Counted from the stretch's first letter, positions 44,276 through 53,798 are shown. The stretch: 64,000 bases of DNA from Bacillus sp. 1780r2a1 (GCA_024134725.1 CP099863.1:3407258-3471257); one strand, 5' to 3'. Program-made: numbers and translations. The notes: generated from the sequence alone by a model not told the origin.

Positions 44276-45051
44276 GCGTGCTGCCCTCCATGGTCATGGT
44301 GATGAGTTAACATATGAACGTCATGTCCATAAAACATGGATACATCATGCTCACAAAACGTTTCAAAGTCCTTTGATTCCCCATGAAAATGTAAAAATTT
44401 ATTTAAACACGCAACGTGCGTTACTTTATCAGTAATCGTTCCAATATCATGTGTAACAAGTAACAGAGTAATTCCGTGCTCCTTATTTAGTTTTTCTAAT
44501 AATTGATAAAAATTTTGAACATTTTGAGCATCCACACCAACCGTAGGCTCATCTAATATGAGTAGCTCCGGGTCACTTACAAGAGCACGTGCGATGAAAA
44601 TGCGCTGTTGCTGCCCACCCGATAACTCACCTATGTTTCGATTTATAAACTCACTCATACCAACAGCAGCTATTGCTTCTTTAACTTTTTTTCGATGTGC
44701 TGGTGTCATAAACTTAAACAATCCAATCTTAGATGTTAGCCCTGTTGATACAACTTCAAATACCGTTGCGGGAAAACCGCTGTTAAAGCTATTTGCTTTT
44801 TGTGACACATAGCCAATTTTGCTTCGCTCTTTAAATTTTCTTTGTTCTGTTCCAAATAAGCGAATTAACCCTTTTGAAGGCTTCTGCAGTCCCAGAATAC
44901 ATTTAATGAGCGTTGATTTTCCAGAACCATTTGGACCTACAAGTCCTAAAAAGGATCCTTTTGGAATTGAAAAGCTAATGTCCTCTAAAACATATCTCCC
45001 ATCATATTGGAACGATAATTGTTCAACTTCAATAGCATTCGCTATACTCAT
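44272..45051 (-). CDS. znuC: Zinc ABC transporter ATP-binding protein
   Basis: 259 residues from ATG 45051 (GGTGAT upstream). Walker A GPNGSGKSTLIKCILGL, signature [15 protein letters not shown], Walker B LLILDEPTVGVD. A His-rich C-terminus (HDVHMLTHHHDHGGQH) fits a metal transporter. It is the first gene of znuC-znuB-zur. Confidence 0.92.
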   Translation of the reverse strand: MSIANAIEVEQLSFQYDGRYVLEDISFSIPKGSFLGLVGPNGSGKSTLIKCILGLQKPSKGLIRLFGTEQRKFKERSKIGYVSQKANSFNSGFPATVFEVVSTGLTSKIGLFKFMTPAHRKKVKEAIAAVGMSEFINRNIGELSGGQQQRIFIARALVSDPELLILDEPTVGVDAQNVQNFYQLLEKLNKEHGITLLLVTHDIGTITDKVTHVACLNKFLHFHGESKDFETFCEHDVSMFYGHDVHMLTHHHDHGGQHA

Positions 45052-45127
45052 ATTTATCACCATTCTTTTCTATATTTAAGCACGACGAACAGGGCACGGT
45101 TTCATTATTTTAGCCGTTACCCCATTC

Positions 45128-45148
45128 ACGTCAGAATCGTTACGATTT
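45128..45148 (-). promoter_or_regulatory. Candidate Zur box of znuC-znuB-zur
   Basis: The plus strand reads ACGTCAGAAT C GTTACGATTT. The right half matches ATTACGATTT in 9 of 10 and the left half matches AAATCGTAAT in 6 of 10. It lies directly downstream of the promoter at 45161-45189, covering the expected start point, so Zur-Zn would repress the operon, including zur itself. Confidence 0.65.
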
Positions 45149-45160
45149 AATCATTCTAGT

Positions 45161-45189
45161 AGTATACCTCAATCCTACTTTGTTGTAAA
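45161..45189 (-). promoter_or_regulatory. SigA promoter of znuC-znuB-zur
   Basis: TTTACA, a 17-base spacer and TATACT, each one mismatch from consensus. Confidence 0.7.
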
Positions 45190-45262
45190 TGTTAATACAT
45201 AAAGAAAATCAGCACATGTTGCACTTTCCCTCATACAATGTATATAACGAGGAGGGATTGAC

Positions 45263-45514
45263 ATGAAATTAGTTCAACAAATCGTTAACAAAAAAGTGAA
45301 TAGCTTAACACCAAACGAGTTGCTTAAATATAGTAAACAGTATAATGTGTTTATTACACCCGAGCAGGCTCATACTCTTGTGAACGTCATTAGGCAAAAA
45401 CCTGTAAACATTTATAATGAAGCTGAGCGTCGTTATTTAATTAAGCAAATTGCTCAAGTAACAGATCGGGAAACAGCTAAAAAGGTCAATGAGCTGTTCC
45501 AAAAACTGATGTAA
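45263..45514 (+). CDS. yqfT: DUF2624 small protein YqfT
   Basis: 83 residues, mostly helical (LTPNELLKYSKQYNVFITPE). It matches the YqfT/DUF2624 family, with the same position near nfo in Bacillus. AGGAGGG precedes the ATG. Function unknown. Confidence 0.83.
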   Translation: MKLVQQIVNKKVNSLTPNELLKYSKQYNVFITPEQAHTLVNVIRQKPVNIYNEAERRYLIKQIAQVTDRETAKKVNELFQKLM

Positions 45515-45594
45515 CATAAACAAAGAATCTAGGAAAACGAAATGATTCTTTCTCAAACACGACTTATGCCTTTTCTAAAATCTTTTAGGCTGCA

Positions 45595-45745
45595 ATAACA
45601 AGCTCATTCCATGATGCTGCAGACACTCGCTTTTCGCAGGGAGGAACCTGGTTCTCCTCGCTGTGCTGCGGGGTCTCAGCCTTTCCTCTAGTTCCCTCTG
45701 GAGCTATGTATCTTACGCTCCATTCCACTAGGCTTTTTAACTTAT
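45595..45745. repeat. Possible dispersed non-coding repeat relic
   Basis: This gene-free stretch is clearly richer in G+C than its surroundings and contains runs such as GCGGGGTCTCAGCC, TTCCCTCTGGAGC and GCTCCATTCCACTAG, reminiscent of structured intergenic repeats of Bacillus and Geobacillus. A small inverted repeat (AGGAACC/GGTTCTCCT) is at about 45643-45658. It lies between yqfT and the nfo terminator. The identification is from memory of pattern only. Confidence 0.4.
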
Positions 45746-45756
45746 TTTTGGAACAA

Positions 45757-45811
45757 ATAAAAAGATACCCAAACTATTAAAAGTCGTTACCTTCCACTAG
45801 TTCGGATATCT
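45757..45811 (-). terminator. Terminator of cshB-nfo
   Basis: Imperfect 14-base arms AGATACCCAAACTA and TAGTTCGGATATCT around a long loop; U-rich on the minus strand after the stem. Confidence 0.65.
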
Positions 45812-45850
45812 CGTTCGCTCAAATACTTATGTCTCAGCTTATTTTAACTG

Positions 45851-46741
45851 TTAGTTCATCAGCTTATTTTGTAACTCGGGATCGAATACTTTTGCTTTTA
45901 ACATATCAATTTCAAGCTTATATGGTGCTTTTTTCGTCTTTTTATCCACGCCAACGTACGGTGTTTCTAGAATCTTCGGCACATCTGCAAATGCTGGATG
46001 ATGAACAATGTAATTTAACGCGTCAAAGCCAATATGACCAAAGCCAATATTTTCATGTCGGTCTTTTTTAGCCCCACAGCTATTTTTACTATCGTTAACA
46101 TGCAGTACTTTAATACGATCAATCCCCACCATTTTATCAAATTCATTTAATACTCCATCAAAATCGTTCACAATATCATATCCTGCATCGTGAACGTGGC
46201 ATGTATCAAAACAAACCGATAACTTTTCGTTATGCGTAACACCATCAATGATCATAGCAATTTCCTCAAAACTTCGTCCACATTCAGATCCTTTTCCCGC
46301 CATTGTTTCTAAGGCAATCTGTACTTCTTGGTCTGGGCGAAGCACTTCATTTAATCCGCTGATAATCTGCTTGATACCTGTTTCTGTGCCAGCTCCTACA
46401 TGAGCTCCTGGGTGAAGTACAATTTGGCGAGCACCAAGAGCATGGGTACGCTGAATTTCTGAAGTTAAAAACTCTACTCCAAGCTCAAACGTGGCTGGAT
46501 TTGTTGTATTACCAATATTAATGATATATGGAGCATGCACAACGATGTTATCAATACCGTTTTCTTTCATATGCTGTAGACCAGCTTCAATGTTTAGCTC
46601 TTCAATTTTTTTACGCCTTGTGTTTTGAGGAGCGCCCGTATAAATCATAAACGTATTAGCTCCATACGAAACAGCTTCTTCACTAGCCCCAAGCAGCATC
46701 TTTTTCCCACTCATTGATACGTGCGAACCGATTTTTAACAT
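45851..46741 (-). CDS. nfo: Endonuclease IV
   Basis: 296 residues, TIM barrel AP endonuclease. Signature segments are [35 protein letters not shown] and [20 protein letters not shown], which carry the three-zinc ligands (His, Glu, Asp). It cuts abasic sites in base-excision repair. It lies 18 bases downstream of cshB. Confidence 0.95.
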   Translation of the reverse strand: MLKIGSHVSMSGKKMLLGASEEAVSYGANTFMIYTGAPQNTRRKKIEELNIEAGLQHMKENGIDNIVVHAPYIINIGNTTNPATFELGVEFLTSEIQRTHALGARQIVLHPGAHVGAGTETGIKQIISGLNEVLRPDQEVQIALETMAGKGSECGRSFEEIAMIIDGVTHNEKLSVCFDTCHVHDAGYDIVNDFDGVLNEFDKMVGIDRIKVLHVNDSKNSCGAKKDRHENIGFGHIGFDALNYIVHHPAFADVPKILETPYVGVDKKTKKAPYKLEIDMLKAKVFDPELQNKLMN

Positions 46742-46759
46742 GTTGTTACCACCTCTGTT

Positions 46760-48079
46760 TTATCGATTATTGCGGCGCTCGCTTCTCTTTTTCTTTTGAA
46801 CAAACTTTTGAATTTCACGAGCACGTTTTTTCTTATAGCCAGGTTTTACTTTCTTTGGCTTTTGAATTAAGCGACTTGCTTCTTTATCAACATCATCCGT
46901 TTTTTTCTGACGTTTTTTACGACGGTTGCGGTCATCAATTGAAATCCATTCACCGTTTTTCAAGTCTTTGTTCACAAACTCTATTCCCATTTTCTCAAGT
47001 CGAATCACCGCATCTTCATCTTCTACATCATACATTGTAGCAGCAATCCCTGAATATCCAGCACGTGCTGTACGTCCTACACGGTGAATATAAAAATCTA
47101 GATCTGAAGGAAGTTCAAAGTTAATTACGTGACTAATGCCCTCGATGTCAATACCGCGAGCTGCTAAATCTGTTGCTACAACGTATTGAAACTCTAGGTT
47201 TGAAATTTGTTTCATCATCTTCTTACGATCACGTGGCGTTAAATCCCCATGAATACGCCCTACACGAAGGCCTTTTGCCATTAAATCATCCGCTACTTCA
47301 TCAGCCATCTTCTTCGTGTTGGTAAACACAATGGCTAAGTATGGATTATAAGAAACAAGCATATCGTGTAAAAGTTTAAACTTGTTACGATGACGAAGGG
47401 GTACTAATACATGCTCTAGCTTAGCTGCTGCTACTTGATTTGGTGCCACATGAGAATATTTAGGGTTATCCATATATTTTTTCAAGAATGGCTTTAATTT
47501 CTCTGGAATTGTAGCTGAGAATACAAGCATTTGAAGCTTTTCAGGCATGCTGCTTGCCAAACGATCTACATCTTCTAAAAAGCCCATATCAAGCATTAAA
47601 TCCGCTTCATCTACAACGATTGCTGCAGTCGTATGAACAAATAACGCTTTTTCATTTACTAAATCAAATAGACGTGAAGGTGTTCCAACTACAATTTGTG
47701 GCTGTTTTTTTAACTTTTCAATCGTACGCTGCTTGTCTGTTCCACCAATAAAACATTTTGCTGTAATTTCTTTTCCTTCTTCACAGTATTTCGTAATCTT
47801 TAATACTTCTTGATAAATTTGTGAAGCTAGCTCACGTGTTGGAGCTGCAATAACAACCTGTACTTCTTGCTTTGCCGGATTCACTTTTTCTAAAAGAGGA
47901 AGTAAATATGCATGTGTTTTACCTGTTCCTGTTTGCGACTGACCAATAACGCTGTCTCCTTTTAAAACTGATGGAATCAAGCGTTCTTGAATTTCTGTTG
48001 GGTTATAAAACCCTAATTGCTTAATTGCTTCTATTAAAAATGGCTGTAGCTCAAAACGTTCAAAGTTAGTTTTTTCCAT
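46760..48079 (-). CDS. cshB: DEAD-box RNA helicase CshB
   Basis: 439 residues from the ATG at 48079, preceded by AAAGGAGA. Motifs: Q motif PTEIQERLIP, I SQTGTGKTHAYLL, Ia APTREL, II VDEADLM (DEAD), III SAT, VI HRVGRTARAG. The C-terminus is very basic (about 60 residues of KKxK/RxxK), as in RNA-binding CshB. It is cold-shock linked in B. subtilis (YqfR) and forms an operon with nfo. Confidence 0.92.
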   Translation of the reverse strand: MEKTNFERFELQPFLIEAIKQLGFYNPTEIQERLIPSVLKGDSVIGQSQTGTGKTHAYLLPLLEKVNPAKQEVQVVIAAPTRELASQIYQEVLKITKYCEEGKEITAKCFIGGTDKQRTIEKLKKQPQIVVGTPSRLFDLVNEKALFVHTTAAIVVDEADLMLDMGFLEDVDRLASSMPEKLQMLVFSATIPEKLKPFLKKYMDNPKYSHVAPNQVAAAKLEHVLVPLRHRNKFKLLHDMLVSYNPYLAIVFTNTKKMADEVADDLMAKGLRVGRIHGDLTPRDRKKMMKQISNLEFQYVVATDLAARGIDIEGISHVINFELPSDLDFYIHRVGRTARAGYSGIAATMYDVEDEDAVIRLEKMGIEFVNKDLKNGEWISIDDRNRRKKRQKKTDDVDKEASRLIQKPKKVKPGYKKKRAREIQKFVQKKKRSERRNNR

Positions 48080-48262
48080 ATTAAATCTCCTTTTTTTACT
48101 GTCACGTTCAATTTTAAACACAATATATGATTATAATCCATTTTGCTCTCGCTGACTACTGATCATTTTGATTCTAAAAACTTATGTTGGGTTTTGCAAA
48201 CATTTTCGGTACAAATGCATAGGATAAAGAAGAAGTTTACTAACCTAAAGGAGGTGCGCTCT

Positions 48263-48919
48263 TTGATTCCAAGAAGACCATCCTTTCCCCCTCGTATGCA
48301 GAGCCCATTTGGACCTACTAATACTCAACAAACATTCTTCCCGAATACACAGGGAATCAACCCTCAAGGAACGCCTCGTGGTCCAGGAAATTTGCTAGCT
48401 CGTATATTTGGAAGAGGTCGTGCTGGTGCCAGAGGCACTGAAGCCTTTGGAGGTTCTGGAGCTGCTGGAGCTCAAAGGATGATTCCACCTACTTCTCTAT
48501 TCAATACGGTTCAAAGTGCAGCTACACCCGCATCGTCTGCTTCATTATTAAGCAATTTACAAAATTTAACGAACCCTGCTACGCTGAGCTCCATGATGAC
48601 CAATATTCAAAAGGTTATTAAAGTGGCTGAAACAATGGGGCCAATGGTACAACAGTACGGACCACTCGTTAAAAACGCTCCGTCTCTTATAAAAATGTAT
48701 CAGCTACTACGCACAGCGGATACAGGTGAAGAGGAAGAAGATGACGCAAGTAACAATAGCGAAGAAAAAAACAATGAAGGAAGCACCCAAATTAATAATT
48801 CTCAAGAGAACGAGAACGAAAAAGAAAAGAAATTAGAAAGCGACGAATTTAATTTTGATGATGAAGAAATTAAACCCGTTAAAAAAGTACGCCAATCAAC
48901 ACCAAAGCTTTATATTTAA
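48263..48919 (+). CDS. yqfQ: YqfQ/VrrA-like protein
   Basis: 218 residues from TTG 48263, which follows AAAGGAGGTG by 7 bases. Earlier in-frame starts lie before the ribosome site. The N-terminus is Pro/Arg-rich (IPRRPSFPPRMQ), the middle Gly/Ala-rich, then a helical part (about 115-160), then a very acidic tail (EEEEDDASNNSEEKNNE), ending in a basic patch. It matches YqfQ of B. subtilis and VrrA of the B. cereus group, a protein of unknown function known for variable repeats. No clear tandem repeat is seen here. Confidence 0.75.
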   Translation: MIPRRPSFPPRMQSPFGPTNTQQTFFPNTQGINPQGTPRGPGNLLARIFGRGRAGARGTEAFGGSGAAGAQRMIPPTSLFNTVQSAATPASSASLLSNLQNLTNPATLSSMMTNIQKVIKVAETMGPMVQQYGPLVKNAPSLIKMYQLLRTADTGEEEEDDASNNSEEKNNEGSTQINNSQENENEKEKKLESDEFNFDDEEIKPVKKVRQSTPKLYI

Positions 48920-49104
48920 CAAAAGAAAGGTAGAGAGGTTAACATCTACCTTTTATACATATTGTCACCCAAAAAGAAAGACTAATGTCAATTATAGAGA
49001 GGAAGCATTACACGACCAATATATCCTTTGTATTATTGTTCATGCTTTTATATAATAGAAAAGAGTTTACAAATACTCGTCACCTTATGATGAGGAGGAT
49101 ACTA

Positions 49105-50055
49105 ATGAAAGTTATAAAAATTGCTCCACGCGGCTATTGCTATGGAGTTGTTGATGCAATGGTTATTGCACGCAACGCAGCTTTGGATACATCACTTCCA
49201 CGCCCAATTTATATATTAGGCATGATTGTGCATAACAAACACGTAACAGACGCGTTTGAAGAAGATGGAATCATTACCCTAGACGGTGCAAATCGTTTAG
49301 AGATTTTAGATAAAATTAATGAAGGTACGGTCATTTTTACAGCTCATGGTGTATCACCAGAAGTAAAAGAGCGCGCAAAAGAAAAAGGACTTGTTACAAT
49401 TGACGCAACGTGCCCAGACGTAACCAAAACACATGACCTTATTCTTGCAAAAGAGAAAGAAGGCTATGAAGTCGTTTATATCGGTAAAAAAGGCCATCCT
49501 GAGCCGGAAGGAGCAGTGGGTATTGCGCCTCACATCGTTCATCTAATTGAAAAAGAAGAAGATGTAGAATCCCTTGATATTACAAGAGATAAAATCATTG
49601 TGACGAATCAAACAACAATGAGCCAATGGGACGTAGCCGATGTGATTGAAAAAGTTCAGGAGAAATACCCTCATGCTGAAGTGCATAAAGAAATTTGTCT
49701 AGCAACACAAGTACGTCAAGAAGCGGTAGCAGAACAAGCTGGAGAAGCTGACGTGACAATTGTTGTTGGTGATCCAAAAAGTAATAATTCTAACCGTCTA
49801 GCGCAAGTTTCTGAAGAGATTGCTGGAACAAAAGCTTATCGTATTAGCGATATTTCTGAGCTTAAAGTAGCTTGGTTGAAAGATGCTACTTCAGTCGCTG
49901 TAACGGCTGGTGCATCCACTCCTACGCCAATTACAAAAGAAGTCATTAAGTTTCTAGAGCAGTTTGACCCTGCTGACGAAACAACATGGACACTTGAAAA
50001 AACTGTTCCATTATCGAAAATCTTACCAAAAGTACGTACGAAAAAATCATCCTAA
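49105..50055 (+). CDS. ispH: 4-hydroxy-3-methylbut-2-enyl diphosphate reductase
   Basis: 316 residues from the ATG at 49105, right after GAGGAGG; in-frame upstream starts lack support. The three cluster cysteines are in [20 protein letters not shown] and [22 protein letters not shown] and NQTTMS are family segments. It makes IPP and DMAPP in the last MEP step, with ispG upstream in the window. Confidence 0.97.
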   Translation: MKVIKIAPRGYCYGVVDAMVIARNAALDTSLPRPIYILGMIVHNKHVTDAFEEDGIITLDGANRLEILDKINEGTVIFTAHGVSPEVKERAKEKGLVTIDATCPDVTKTHDLILAKEKEGYEVVYIGKKGHPEPEGAVGIAPHIVHLIEKEEDVESLDITRDKIIVTNQTTMSQWDVADVIEKVQEKYPHAEVHKEICLATQVRQEAVAEQAGEADVTIVVGDPKSNNSNRLAQVSEEIAGTKAYRISDISELKVAWLKDATSVAVTAGASTPTPITKEVIKFLEQFDPADETTWTLEKTVPLSKILPKVRTKKSS

Positions 50056-50084
50056 AAAAGATGCTCTGATGAGCATCTTTTTTT
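50054..50084. terminator. Bidirectional terminator between ispH and yqfO
   Basis: AAAAAAGATGCTC, a 4-base loop, GAGCATCTTTTTT. Confidence 0.9.
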
Positions 50085-51204
50085 ATAGAAACGTAAATGG
50101 ATTTGTATTAACTTTTGATGAAAAGATTGTGCACTCAAACTTCTTGTCTTTACAGAGCTCTTGCATTTTCTTTTCAACTCCTTGACGCATTACTTTTTCG
50201 ACATGATGACCAGGATCAATAACATTCAGCCCCATCATCATTGCGTCATGTGCTACATGAAAATATAAGTCCCCTGTCACATAAACATCGGCACCTTTAA
50301 ATTTTGCATTAGAAATGTATTTGTTACCATCCCCACCTAATACCGCAACCTTTTTCACAGTATCATTTAAGTTACCAACGACTCTTAACCCTTCTACATC
50401 TAACGCTTCTTTTACATGATGAGCGAATTCTTTTAGTGTCATTTCACGGGATAGATGTCCGATTTTCCCAAGACCATACTCTTTTCCTTTTTGCTTAAGG
50501 TTATAAATATCATAGGCTACTTCTTCATATGGGTGAGCACGTAGTACAGCTTGCACAACTTTCTTTTGAAGCCTTGCTGGAAAAATCGTTTCAATTTTCA
50601 CTTCTTTCACGCGTTCTACAGTACCTTGTGAGCCGATATAAGGATTTGCCTGCTCCGATGGGGTAAAGGTTCCAACGCCTTCTGTAAAGAACGCACAGCC
50701 GCTATATAATCCGATCTCACCTGCACCTGCTTTTGAGATTGCTTGGTGAACCGCTTCGTAATGTGTTTCTGGTACGTAAACTACAAATTTATTTAGTTCT
50801 TCAGCACCCGTTGGAACAAGAACTTCGGTGTTTTGCAAACCTAATGCTTCAGCTAGCAAATCGTTAACGCCACCTTCAGCAATATCTAAGTTTGTATGAG
50901 CAGCATATACAGCAATATCATGTTTAATGCACTTTTCAACGATACGTCCAGCAGGCTGATCCGTTTGGATTTGCTTTAACGGTCGAAAGATAGGAGGGTG
51001 ATGAGCAATAATGAGATCAACATGCTGTTCAATTGCTTCATCAACAACCATTTCTAATACATCTAAGGTAATCATCACTTTATAAACTGGCTTGTTTAAT
51101 GTGCCGATTTGCAAACCAATTTTATCCCCTTCCATAGCTAAGTGCTTCGGAGAAAAAGATTCAAACAGCTCAATAACTTGATAACCGTTTGGTACTTTAT
51201 TCAT
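50083..51204 (-). CDS. yqfO: Nif3-like dinuclear metal protein YqfO
   Basis: 373 residues. Two Nif3 halves carry the metal sites: LIIAHHPPIF and AAHTNLDIAEGG early, and VTGDLYFHVAHDAM/IDPGHHVE late. A central PII-like insertion (about 130-235) is typical of the long Bacillus form (KFVVYVPETHYEAV, IFPARLQKKVVQAV). It lies after trmK with an ATGA overlap. It has been described as a GTP cyclohydrolase I type 2-like family, but its biological role is unsettled. Confidence 0.9.
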   Translation of the reverse strand: MNKVPNGYQVIELFESFSPKHLAMEGDKIGLQIGTLNKPVYKVMITLDVLEMVVDEAIEQHVDLIIAHHPPIFRPLKQIQTDQPAGRIVEKCIKHDIAVYAAHTNLDIAEGGVNDLLAEALGLQNTEVLVPTGAEELNKFVVYVPETHYEAVHQAISKAGAGEIGLYSGCAFFTEGVGTFTPSEQANPYIGSQGTVERVKEVKIETIFPARLQKKVVQAVLRAHPYEEVAYDIYNLKQKGKEYGLGKIGHLSREMTLKEFAHHVKEALDVEGLRVVGNLNDTVKKVAVLGGDGNKYISNAKFKGADVYVTGDLYFHVAHDAMMMGLNVIDPGHHVEKVMRQGVEKKMQELCKDKKFECTIFSSKVNTNPFTFL

Positions 51205-51908
51205 GATAAAACCTCCTCAATGATTCGAATTTCATTTTCTAATTTTTTCTTTTTTTCTTGTCCTTCTTTTGTTGTAGCTGATTTTTCCATTTGCTCGACA
51301 ATCTTTTTCGTATGTGCTAACTCATGATTCCATTTCTTCTTAAAGGCACCATTTTTCTCCCTTGCCAAAATTGGTCCTACTAAAATTCCTTCTTCGACCT
51401 TGTCACCATAGGCACCTAATGGATCCCCTTGTTCAGCTACAAGGATTTCATAAATTCGGCCGTCATCTTCCATGATTTTTTCGTCAACTAAAGACCATTT
51501 ATGTTCAATCAACCACTGTCTGATATGGTGAGCTCCGATATTAGGCTGTAGCACAAGTCTTTTAACGCCCTGCAGCTTCTCTTTCCCATCTTCCAAAATA
51601 GTTTGAATTAAGGTTCCACCCATTCCTGCAATGGTAATGCAATCCACTTCACCCGGTGTAATAACAGCTAACCCATCGCCTTTTCTTACTTCAATGACGT
51701 CTGTTAAGCTGGTTTTTTCTACTTGTTTAACAGCTGATTGAAAAGGACCTTCTGTAATTTCACCTGCAATTGCGCCTTTTATATATCCTTGTAAATATGC
51801 ATAGCAAGGTAGATAAGCATGATCTGATCCAATATCAGCAATCATTGCTCCCTTTGGTATTGATTTTGCCACTTCTTCTAGTCGCTTAGATAATTTTAAC
51901 TCATTCAT
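51201..51908 (-). CDS. trmK: tRNA (adenine(22)-N(1))-methyltransferase
   Basis: 235 residues. The SAM-binding motif is ADIGSDHAYLPC (about 23-34), with the catalytic-region TIAGMGGTLI at about 92-101 and LQPNIG after it, a variant of the class I methyltransferase order seen in TrmK. The C-terminal 80 residues form a coiled coil rich in Lys and Glu. It methylates A22 of tRNA-Ser and tRNA-Tyr type substrates. It is the orthologue of YqfN. Confidence 0.93.
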   Translation of the reverse strand: MNELKLSKRLEEVAKSIPKGAMIADIGSDHAYLPCYAYLQGYIKGAIAGEITEGPFQSAVKQVEKTSLTDVIEVRKGDGLAVITPGEVDCITIAGMGGTLIQTILEDGKEKLQGVKRLVLQPNIGAHHIRQWLIEHKWSLVDEKIMEDDGRIYEILVAEQGDPLGAYGDKVEEGILVGPILAREKNGAFKKKWNHELAHTKKIVEQMEKSATTKEGQEKKKKLENEIRIIEEVLS

Positions 51909-52011
51909 TGTCTTGTCACCTATTCTTTATGTAATTACTGTTCATTATTTTATCATAAACACTCTTACGAATCATACTGTGATCCCGGTTCTATTATTTC
52001 CTAACTTGTAT

Positions 52012-52041
52012 AAAAAAAAGCCTCTTAGTTTATAAGAGGCT
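52012..52041 (-). terminator. Terminator of cccA
   Basis: AAAAAAAAGCCTCTTA, a 5-base loop, TAAGAGGCT, just downstream of cccA. Confidence 0.85.
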
Positions 52042-52057
52042 ACCATAAAACTCTTAG

Positions 52058-52417
52058 TTATTTAATTTCTGAAACCCATTTCGCCATCTCAGGAGCTTTT
52101 TCAGCAGATATTAACCCGGATGGCATTGATCCCTTTCCGTTCACTAGAATATCAGCAATTTCTTCTTCAGAAAGCTTGTCGCCCACTCCTTTTAAAGCTG
52201 GCCCTACGCCTCCTTGATACTGATCGCCATGACATCCAATACAGTTTTGTTGATAGAGATCTTCAGGCTTTGCTGAGGCTTGATCTTCTTCGCCCCCACC
52301 TTCTTTTTCAGCGGCTATTTCTTCTGCGTTGTTGAGACCATTAAATGAGAAGGTTACCATTAATCCAATTCCAATAAGTGCGATGAGCAAAAATGGTATC
52401 AGTGGATTTCGATTCAT
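52058..52417 (-). CDS. cccA: Cytochrome c550, membrane-anchored
   Basis: 119 residues. An uncleaved N-terminal helix (about 6-27), an acidic linker, then a class I cytochrome c domain with C59-x2-C62-H63 (NCIGCHGDQ) and the axial Met in GSMPSGL near 97. It is a small electron carrier on the outer face of the membrane, passing electrons from the bc1-type complex toward oxidases. It is like B. subtilis CccA, which lies just upstream of trmK/yqfN. Confidence 0.95.
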   Translation of the reverse strand: MNRNPLIPFLLIALIGIGLMVTFSFNGLNNAEEIAAEKEGGGEEDQASAKPEDLYQQNCIGCHGDQYQGGVGPALKGVGDKLSEEEIADILVNGKGSMPSGLISAEKAPEMAKWVSEIK

Positions 52418-52584
52418 TAACTATACCCCCTTTATGTATTCCCATCCCGTGAAATAGCAAAATAATATAAGCATCTTTATTTTACTGTAAAACGGGGACA
52501 AGTGAAAGGGTTTTATTGACAGAATTATCTAATCTCTCTATAAAATCCACTATTTTTCGAAACGCTTACACTTTTTAAAGTTCA

Positions 52585-53724
52585 TTAGCAGCCAATCTGT
52601 CTAGCAATAACGGAACGCTGAATTTCAGATGTCCCTTCACCAATCTCCAATAGTTTCGCATCTCGTAAAAAACGCTCGACCTGATACTCTTTCATATACC
52701 CATATCCACCGTGGATTTGAATAGCTTGGCTTGCTACTTCCATACATATTTCAGACGCATAAAGCTTACACATAGCCGCTTCCTTAGTAAAAGGTTTGCC
52801 TTGATCTTTCAGCCACGCTGCCTTATAAACCATCGTTCTTGCCAGTTCCACTTTCATAGCCATATCTGCCAGTTTAAATTGGATTGCTTGAAAAGATGAA
52901 AGGTTTTTTCCAAACTGCTTTCTTTCTTGGGCATAAGCAAGAGCTTTTTCATAAGCCGCTTGAGCAATTCCAACTCCCATTGCTCCAATTCCGATTCTGC
53001 CTCCATCGAGCGTTTTTAAGAATTGCTTAAAGCCCTCTCCTTTTTTGCCAAGTAAATTTTCTTCTGGCACTTTTACGTCTTCTAGAATTAGTTCCGTTGT
53101 ATTCGAAGCATGAAGGCCCATCTTTTCATAATTATCAATAACTGAAAAACCAACTGAATCAGTCGGCACAATTAGCGCAGAGATTTCTTTTTTCCCTTCA
53201 TTCCTTGCTGTAACAGCTGTCAGAGCTAAAAATCTTGCATAGCTTGCATTGGTAATATAGCATTTACTGCCGTTAATCGTATATTCACCATTTTCTAACT
53301 CTGCACTCGTTTCAGTTCCTCCAGCATCGCTTCCTGCATTCGGTTCAGTTAAACCAAATGCTCCAAACGATTCTCCAGTACAGATTGGAACTAAGTATTT
53401 TTCTTTTTGCTCAGGTGTTCCAAATAGATGAATAGGTGCACCGCCTAACGATACGTGAGCAGAATATGTAATTCCCGTTGAACCACATGCTCTGCTTAGC
53501 TCTTCTACTACAATAGCAAAGCTAACAGTATCAGCACCCCCTCCACCATACTCTTCTGGAAAAGGAAGCCCCATAACGCCTAAATCAGATAACTTTTTAA
53601 ACACATCTAACGGAAACTCTTTCGTCTTGTCTCGTTCCAATGCTCCTGGTGCAACCTCAGCTTCTGAAAACTCTCGAAGTGTTTTTTGAATCATTTTCTG
53701 TTCTGCTGTTAATTCAAAATTCAT
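52585..53724 (-). CDS. Acyl-CoA dehydrogenase
   Basis: 379 residues from the ATG at 53724, preceded by GGGGGGGAA. Family signatures are GAFGLTEPNAGSDAGGTETSA (near 120-140), the FAD and CoA regions GGRIGIGAMGVGIAQ and QFGKNLSSFQAIQFKLADMA, and the second signature QIHGGYGYMKEYQVERFLRD with GEGTSEIQR, where the catalytic Glu lies. Substrate chain length is not predictable. A strong promoter and a cre site are directly upstream, so it is likely CcpA-repressed. It is not at this locus in B. subtilis. Confidence 0.9.
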   Translation of the reverse strand: MNFELTAEQKMIQKTLREFSEAEVAPGALERDKTKEFPLDVFKKLSDLGVMGLPFPEEYGGGGADTVSFAIVVEELSRACGSTGITYSAHVSLGGAPIHLFGTPEQKEKYLVPICTGESFGAFGLTEPNAGSDAGGTETSAELENGEYTINGSKCYITNASYARFLALTAVTARNEGKKEISALIVPTDSVGFSVIDNYEKMGLHASNTTELILEDVKVPEENLLGKKGEGFKQFLKTLDGGRIGIGAMGVGIAQAAYEKALAYAQERKQFGKNLSSFQAIQFKLADMAMKVELARTMVYKAAWLKDQGKPFTKEAAMCKLYASEICMEVASQAIQIHGGYGYMKEYQVERFLRDAKLLEIGEGTSEIQRSVIARQIGC

Positions 53725-53747
53725 CTCAAATTCCCCCCCAAACAAAA

Positions 53748-53761
53748 TGTATACGCTTACA
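53748..53761 (-). promoter_or_regulatory. cre site (CcpA operator) of the acyl-CoA dehydrogenase gene
   Basis: Minus-strand TGTAAGCGTATACA matches TGWAANCGNTNWCA in 13 of 14 positions and is nearly palindromic. It is directly downstream of the -10 box and covers the expected transcription start. Confidence 0.72.
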
Positions 53762-53768
53762 ATAATTA

Positions 53769-53798
53769 ATTATAAGTCATTTTTGTAAATTTTCTCAA
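53769..53798 (-). promoter_or_regulatory. SigA promoter of the acyl-CoA dehydrogenase gene
   Basis: TTGAGA (53793-53798), an 18-base spacer and a perfect TATAAT (53769-53774). It is 45 bases before the ATG. Confidence 0.7.

Noticed and set aside
52470-52512. A cre-like string (TGTAAAACGGGGACA) upstream of cccA
   Set aside because: The core CG is shifted by one base relative to the consensus, so the two halves are out of register.
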